This document shows, in pieces, positions 30,739-34,455 of a DNA stretch of 34,455 bases (the stretch's first letter is position 1; every line of letters starts with the position of its first letter). Source of the stretch: Acidimicrobiaceae bacterium (GTDB lineage Bacteria > Actinomycetota > Acidimicrobiia > Acidimicrobiales > UBA8190); assembly GCA_003453695.1 (NCBI GenBank), contig DMNK01000132.1, forward strand, positions 20,125 to 54,579, read 5' to 3'. The translations under genes and the position numbers were made by a program. The notes under the pieces are model-generated. The model saw nothing but the letters and a program-made list of their open reading frames with translations, had not been told where the DNA came from and ran no database searches.

Positions 30739-30812
30739 GAACCGCCTCCCCGATCGGGGGCGCCCGCGTCGACCCCCTTGGGACTCGGAACGCTGAGGCT
30801 AGGCGGTTCTTG
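30736..30812 (-). promoter_or_regulatory. Long-range inverted repeat covering stop of one gene and start of the next
   Basis: CAAGAACCGCCT (30736-30747) and AGGCGGTTCTTG (30801-30812) are perfect 12-base reverse complements, 53 bases apart. In the minus-strand mRNA the first arm is the end of the metallopeptidase coding region including its stop, and the second arm contains part of the ribosome site and the TTG of the next gene. An internal CCCCGATCGGGG palindrome is at 30748-30759. Confidence 0.6.
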
Positions 30813-31353
30813 CGTTGTCGGCCCTGTCCGGGGCCCCCTCCAGGCCCAGGCTGAACCCCTGCAGGAAGAGGTCGGCCTCCTCGGTGCGGGGGTAACGGGA
30901 GACCAGCTCGTGGAACCGCCGGGAATGGGACGGCTCGTCCAGATGGGCCAGCTCGTGCACGAGGACGGCGTCGAGGACCCACGGCGGCACCACCCGCAGG
31001 CGCTCGGAGATCCGGATGTCCCGGCTGGCCAGCGAGCACGACCCCCACTGGTGGTGCTGGTTGGACACCCAGCGGATGGACCGGGGCAGCGTGCCCGACA
31101 GATGTCGCCGGGCCAGGAAGGCGGCCCGGATGGCCAGATCGCCGTCCGATGCATGCCGGTTGGGCCGCTGCGCCAGCACCCGACGCACCAGGTTCTCGAC
31201 CATGGCGTCGCTCTGGGGGGGACGCATCCACGACGGCAGGACCACGACGACGGTGTCGTTCTGCCAGAAGGCGGTGGCGCTCTTTCGCCGCCGGGTGCTC
31301 GTGCGCACCTCTATCGGGGCGGTCCCGGGTTCCCCGTCGGTCATCGGCGCCAT
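30799..31353 (-). CDS. YgjP-type zinc metallopeptidase
   Basis: 184 residues from ATG 31353 (ATG 31344 also possible; no ribosome site for either). The C-terminal half has the YgjP/WLM-type metallopeptidase signature: RSIRWVSNQHHQWGSCS, then DAVLVHELAHLDEPSHSRRF with HELAH at 133-137 as zinc ligands and catalytic Glu134, and a third His at 143 or 148. The N-terminal third binds less obviously. The family is cytoplasmic and its substrates are largely unknown. It lies between a small membrane protein and the BsuPI-like protein on the same strand. A GGCGTC/GACGCC hairpin sits just upstream. Confidence 0.85.
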   Translation of the reverse strand: MAPMTDGEPGTAPIEVRTSTRRRKSATAFWQNDTVVVVLPSWMRPPQSDAMVENLVRRVLAQRPNRHASDGDLAIRAAFLARRHLSGTLPRSIRWVSNQHHQWGSCSLASRDIRISERLRVVPPWVLDAVLVHELAHLDEPSHSRRFHELVSRYPRTEEADLFLQGFSLGLEGAPDRADNARTA

Positions 31354-31356
31354 ATT

Positions 31357-31375
31357 GGCGTCGGGGTGTGACGCC
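31357..31375. repeat. Inverted repeat GGCGTC-N7-GACGCC before the metallopeptidase start
   Basis: The arms at 31357-31362 and 31370-31375 pair perfectly and end three bases from ATG 31353. It may be an operator or a 5' hairpin limiting translation. No ribosome site is visible beside it. Confidence 0.3.
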
Positions 31376-31412
31376 CATGGTGATCCCCGCCGACCAGGGC
31401 CGACGGGACACG

Positions 31413-31772
31413 TCACCAGCGCTTGCGTCGTCCGCTCTCCTCGAGCGCCGCCAGGTAGCGGTTGTAGGCGGCGAGCTCCTCGTCCTCCTGGTCGTCGTTC
31501 CCGGCCGACCGTGCTGCGGCGCCCGTCGATTCGCCGGCGGCGTCCTCGGGGTGCGCCACGCCGGGGCGGTCTTCGCGGGCCAGGCGCCAGCGGATGTAGA
31601 TGAGGTAGCCGGCGAACAGCGGCCACTCGAAGACGTAGGCCCAACTGAGCGTGTTGCCCGACAGCGCCCTGGTCAGCTGCCACCACCCCATGGCCAGGAA
31701 ACCGGGCACGAGGACGACCGACAGCACGGTGAGGGCGACGTCGCGCTGTCTCGCAGGCCGGGCCGCTCCCAT
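31413..31772 (-). CDS. Small conserved membrane protein
   Basis: ATG 31772 gives 119 residues. Two hydrophobic segments, VALTVLSVVLVPGFLAMGWW (12-31) and WAYVFEWPLFAGYLIYI (44-60), are followed by a charged, acidic cytoplasmic tail that ends in EELAAYNRYLAALEESGRRKRW. This two-helix plus Tyr/Leu-rich tail pattern is common in small actinobacterial membrane proteins near lipid genes, but I cannot give it a function. A -10-like TAGCCT ends seven bases before the ATG, so it may be leaderless. Confidence 0.7.
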   Translation of the reverse strand: MGAARPARQRDVALTVLSVVLVPGFLAMGWWQLTRALSGNTLSWAYVFEWPLFAGYLIYIRWRLAREDRPGVAHPEDAAGESTGAAARSAGNDDQEDEELAAYNRYLAALEESGRRKRW

Positions 31773-31855
31773 GTGGCCAAGGCTACTGACGGTTCCTCGA
31801 TCCAGCGCCGAGTGTGACGCCGGGCCGGAGCGCGCCGCGCCGCCGCCGCCGTCGC

Positions 31856-33031
31856 TCAGGCGGCGGCGAAGGGGACGCTCGAGAAGCCGTGGACGTTGCT
31901 CTGGTGCACCCGCTTCGCCTTGGCTTCGTCCACGTCGTAGCGCGGGAAGAGCGCAGAGAATTCCTCGAGGCCCACCCGGCCCTCGAGGCGGGCCAGCGCC
32001 GCCCCCAGACAGAAGTGCACGCCGTGCCCGAATCCCACGGCGAGATGGGCTTGGCGCTCGATGTCGAAGCGGTCCGCCTCGTCGTACTCCCGTTCGTCTC
32101 TGTTGGCCGAGCCGGTCACGAGCAGGACCCGCGATCCGGCCGCCACGCGCGTGCCATGGAGCTCGACGTCGTCGGTGAGCACCCGCCCCTGGTACTGCGA
32201 CGGTGCCCAGTAGCGCAGCGTCTCCTCGACGGCGCCGGCGGCCAAGGTGGGATCGGCCCGCAGCTTCTCCCACTGGTCCGGGCAGCGGTGGAAGAGCACC
32301 GCCGCGTTGGCGAGCAGCTTGGTCAGCGTCTCGGTGCCGGCCGCCCCGACGAGGGAGCAGAACCCGATGACCTCCCCGTCCGACAGCCTGCTCGTCTCAC
32401 CGCCTTCGCTGACCTCGGCCTCGGACAGCCGGCTCATGAGGCCGTCGTCGGGATGGACGCGCTTGTCGGCCAGCAGCTCCGCCCAGTATTCGGTCATGGA
32501 CGCCATGGCCAGGATGGCTTCGTCGGGGAAGAACGGCGGCTCCTCGGTGCGTTCCAGGCTGGCATCCATCCATCGGCGCAGCTGGTTACGGTCGGGCGCC
32601 GGCACCCCGATCAACTCCATGATGACGTCCATGGGGAGCAGGGCCGAGAATTCCTCGACGAAGTCGCCTCCCCCCTTGTCGACGAGCGGCTCGAGATAGC
32701 CGAGGGCGGTCTTGCGGACGAACGGCTCCAGGGCCGCCACCGAGCGGGGAGTGAAGGCTCGGCTCACGAGGCGGCGGTGCACGTCGTGACGGGGCGGGTC
32801 CATGAAGATCATCATGGGGAGAAGGCCGCTCGTGTCGATGTGCTCCAAGGTCGTGCCCTGGGCCGAGCTGTAGAGCAGGGGCTGCTGCGAAGCCTCGAGG
32901 ACGTCCGCGTACCGAGTGAGGGCGAAGAATCCGAGCTCGGGGTGCCGGTAACAGGGGGCGTCGTCCCGCAACCGGCGGTAGACGGGATAGGGGTCTTCTT
33001 GGAACTCGCGGGAGAAGGGGTTCAGGTCCAG
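31856..33031 (-). CDS. Cytochrome P450, start codon anomalous
   Basis: The protein has a complete bacterial P450 core: I-helix GAAGTETLTK, ExxR in EETLRYW and the heme loop VGFGHGVHFCLGAALARLEG (Cys341 with the start used here). The family N-terminus NPFSREFQEDPYPVYRRL is in frame upstream of the first TTG (32971), but between the preceding in-frame TGA (33046-33044) and this homology only CTG codons (33031, 33025) could serve. I use CTG 33031, about 391 residues. An ATG at 33039 in another frame would join the P450 frame if one C were added near 33026. Soluble hydroxylase; substrate probably a sterol, terpenoid or fatty acid, by context only. Confidence 0.85.
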   Translation of the reverse strand: MDLNPFSREFQEDPYPVYRRLRDDAPCYRHPELGFFALTRYADVLEASQQPLLYSSAQGTTLEHIDTSGLLPMMIFMDPPRHDVHRRLVSRAFTPRSVAALEPFVRKTALGYLEPLVDKGGGDFVEEFSALLPMDVIMELIGVPAPDRNQLRRWMDASLERTEEPPFFPDEAILAMASMTEYWAELLADKRVHPDDGLMSRLSEAEVSEGGETSRLSDGEVIGFCSLVGAAGTETLTKLLANAAVLFHRCPDQWEKLRADPTLAAGAVEETLRYWAPSQYQGRVLTDDVELHGTRVAAGSRVLLVTGSANRDEREYDEADRFDIERQAHLAVGFGHGVHFCLGAALARLEGRVGLEEFSALFPRYDVDEAKAKRVHQSNVHGFSSVPFAAA

Positions 33032-33043
33032 GCCGGCATTCTG

Positions 33044-33436
33044 TCACCGGGCCCCGACGGCCACCTCGCACCACACACGCTTGCCGTTGCCCCGCACCGG
33101 CTCCCATCCCCACTCCTGCGCCAGCTGGTCGACGATGAGCAGACCCCGGCCCCGGTCGGCGTCCACGGGGGTGGGGCCGGTCTCGGGAGGCCGGGGATCG
33201 TGGTCGTGGACCTCGATGTGCACGACCCCGGCGTGGTGGTCAGCCCGCAGCTCGATGAGTTGATCGGCGCCGCCGGCGTGCAGGATGGCGTTCGAGACGA
33301 GCTCGCTCACCACCAGGACCACGGGGTCCGTGTCGGCCGCCGAGCATCCCGACTCGCTCATGAATTCCTTTATCACCGAACGCGCTGCGCCGGCGCTCGA
33401 GGCGCGCCGCGGCAGCGACCAGTGAGCGTCGCTCAC
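33044..33436 (-). CDS. RsbW-type HATPase (anti-sigma factor/serine kinase-like)
   Basis: GTG 33436 overlaps the upstream stop as GTGA. The 130-residue protein is a single HATPase_c_2 domain: N-box VVSELVSNAILHA (Asn49), a modified G1 box VHDHDPRPP where Asp80 replaces DxGxG, and G2 box DADRGRGLLIVDQLA (95-105). Such proteins bind ATP and control sigma factors by partner switching or act as soluble histidine-kinase-like modulators. Its final codons run straight into the P450 frame, separated by a single TGA. Neighbours upstream (an unknown protein and a PAS protein) suggest a local stress or light/redox signalling group. Confidence 0.85.
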   Translation of the reverse strand: MSDAHWSLPRRASSAGAARSVIKEFMSESGCSAADTDPVVLVVSELVSNAILHAGGADQLIELRADHHAGVVHIEVHDHDPRPPETGPTPVDADRGRGLLIVDQLAQEWGWEPVRGNGKRVWCEVAVGAR

Positions 33437-33897
33437 CGAAGGACACCCCCACCCGGGGCCCGGTGGGGCGTACCGCGGTACACCTCAAGCCCCCCCCCGC
33501 TCAGCGGGCCGAGTTTCACGAGCCCCACGCGATCGCAGGACCGCACCAGCGTGAGCAGGGCGGCCGCCGGATCCTCAAGACCGGCTTCCATCACCGGCCC
33601 GTCCGGTTCTGACACGAATCGTTCGCGCAAGTCCACGAGCATCTCGGCCCGCCGCAACAGCTCCCGACTGGCGAGCAGACGCCCTCGGAACCACGACGCC
33701 CGTACCCGATGGTCCTCGACGCTGCCATGGAGGACGAAGAACCGTGGCGACGACCCGGCGCCCCCCCGCAGCAGGCGGCTCTGGAGGACGAGCTCCTCCG
33801 CCAGCAGGGAGGTGGCGTTGGCTGCGAGGGTGGCCGATGCGGCCCGGTTCAGAACCTGGGCTCGCTGCTGCTCGTGGGGGACAAGGGTGATCGTCAA
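33433..33897 (-). CDS. Unknown protein coupled to the RsbW-like ATPase
   Basis: TTG 33897 is preceded by GGTGA, giving 154 residues. I do not recognise a family. The N-terminus is helical (NRAASATLAANATSLLAEELVLQSRLL), the middle is rich in basic residues (VRASWFRGRLLASRELLRRAEMLVDLRERF), and the C-terminus (AALLTLVRSCDRVGLVKLGPLSGGGLEVYRG) looks like strands of a small alpha/beta domain. The 4-base overlap with the ATPase gene strongly suggests joint function, perhaps as its antagonist or sensor partner. Inference only. Confidence 0.6.
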   Translation of the reverse strand: MTITLVPHEQQRAQVLNRAASATLAANATSLLAEELVLQSRLLRGGAGSSPRFFVLHGSVEDHRVRASWFRGRLLASRELLRRAEMLVDLRERFVSEPDGPVMEAGLEDPAAALLTLVRSCDRVGLVKLGPLSGGGLEVYRGTPHRAPGGGVLR

Positions 33898-34029
33898 CGT
33901 TTCACCAACGATCCCGGACCACGCCTTCCTGCACAGCCCGACCGTCGTGAACGGTATACCCAGGAAAGCCGGACCGCAGCAGGCTTTCCCGGCGTGCTCC
34001 GGTCGACACCCCCCGGTGCATACCCGGCA

Positions 34030-34455
34030 TCAGGTGTCGTTCTCGATGACGAGGATGGCGCCGATCACCTCTCTGTGGTCCAGCAGCGGGGTGACGGAGA
34101 CAGTGCTCAGGACGGAGCGGCCCCGGCGGTTTACCGCCTGAAGCTTCACTTCCTGGCTGTCGGAGCTTCCCGTCAACGCCGCTCGGATCGGGGCCCGTAG
34201 CTGGTCCGTGGGCAGGCCGATGTCCAGGTTGAGGAAGTGCGATCCTTCGACCTCGTCGGATCGCAGACCCCACATGTCCTCGGCGGCGCGGTTCCAGGCC
34301 CGCACCTCCATGTCACGGGTGAGGACCACGACGCACGTGGTCAGGCTGCCCAGGATGGACTCGAGGAAGGTGTTCGACCGGTCGAGGGCGAGCTCCCGGT
34401 CCCGTAGCTCGCCGTTGGCCGTCTCGAGCTCCTCGTTGGTCGACTGGAGCTCCTC
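34030..34455 (-). CDS. PAS-domain signalling protein, N-terminal part cut by window edge
   Basis: The reading frame is open to base 34455, so only the last 141 residues are seen. They start with a coiled coil, EELQSTNEELETANGELRD, that is typical of CheB/CheR-PAS hybrid proteins, followed by a PAS domain: SNTFLESILGSLTTCVVVLT, RAWNRAAEDMWGLRSDEVEG, AVNRRGRSVLSTVSVTPLLD and IGAILVIENDT at the C-terminus. The gene probably ends a fused methylesterase/methyltransferase-PAS protein. It ends 132 bases before the unknown protein on the same strand, so the three signalling genes may be one unit. Confidence 0.72.
   Translation of the reverse strand, partial: EELQSTNEELETANGELRDRELALDRSNTFLESILGSLTTCVVVLTRDMEVRAWNRAAEDMWGLRSDEVEGSHFLNLDIGLPTDQLRAPIRAALTGSSDSQEVKLQAVNRRGRSVLSTVSVTPLLDHREVIGAILVIENDT

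Noticed and set aside
33960..34025. GGGTAT sequences on the minus strand as sigma-B/F promoters for the signalling genes
   Set aside because: No matching GTTT-type -35 at the right distance; left as unsupported.
31814..34141. 775-residue plus-strand open frame opposite the P450 and signalling genes
   Set aside because: No recognisable motif, biased composition, and it lies over four minus-strand genes with clear motifs.

Overview
The window is uniformly GC-rich and densely coded, with GTG/TTG starts, ATGA/GTGA stop-start overlaps, promoters sitting almost on the start codon (leaderless-looking genes) and many acyl-CoA genes of the mycobacterial type. This fits an actinobacterium; Acidimicrobiia is my best guess, but that is inference from gene content only. 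I see no rRNA, tRNA, CRISPR or insertion sequence. No gene-free stretch reaches 300 bases (largest about 186 bases, 18710-18895).

Left part (1-7.5 kb): an acyl-CoA dehydrogenase / GMC oxidoreductase / ferritin-like operon reads leftward from 3666. A PaaI-type thioesterase reads rightward from 3747. A nitronate-monooxygenase-like flavoprotein, an alpha/beta hydrolase and a zinc alcohol dehydrogenase read leftward from 7425. The two divergent promoters that bound this block (about 3.7 and 7.45 kb) carry the same 20-base operator-like sequence in opposite orientation, which points to one regulon. A GH31 glucosidase starts just beyond the second copy.

Middle part (10-21.8 kb) is mixed: a SulP/STAS anion transporter, a DUF503 protein, a lipoprotein phosphoesterase, a two-gene GMC dehydrogenase (small subunit plus flavoprotein; a split version of the fused enzyme at 497-2437), an aldo/keto reductase, a VOC protein, an NTF2-like protein, a secreted glycine-rich/DUF11 protein, an alpha/beta hydrolase, another acyl-CoA dehydrogenase, a stand-alone response regulator and a tiny membrane protein.

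Right part (21.8-30 kb) is a divergent catabolic cluster that resembles the mycobacterial igr cholesterol side-chain set. Leftward: an HMG-CoA-synthase-like/DUF35 fusion, an SCP2-type thiolase and a short-chain dehydrogenase. Rightward: acyl-CoA dehydrogenase, alpha-methylacyl-CoA racemase-like protein, two MaoC-type hydratase subunits and a second acyl-CoA dehydrogenase that lacks the usual base. The logical pathway is racemisation of a 2-methyl-branched acyl-CoA, heteromeric dehydrogenation, heteromeric hydration, SDR oxidation or a retro-aldol step, then thiolysis. The divergent promoter carries a site related to the two operators on the left.

Right end (30-34.5 kb): a membrane-anchored BsuPI-like protein, a YgjP-type metallopeptidase, a small membrane protein, a cytochrome P450 with an anomalous start, an RsbW-type ATPase, an unknown protein and the C-terminal end of a PAS signalling protein that runs off the window.
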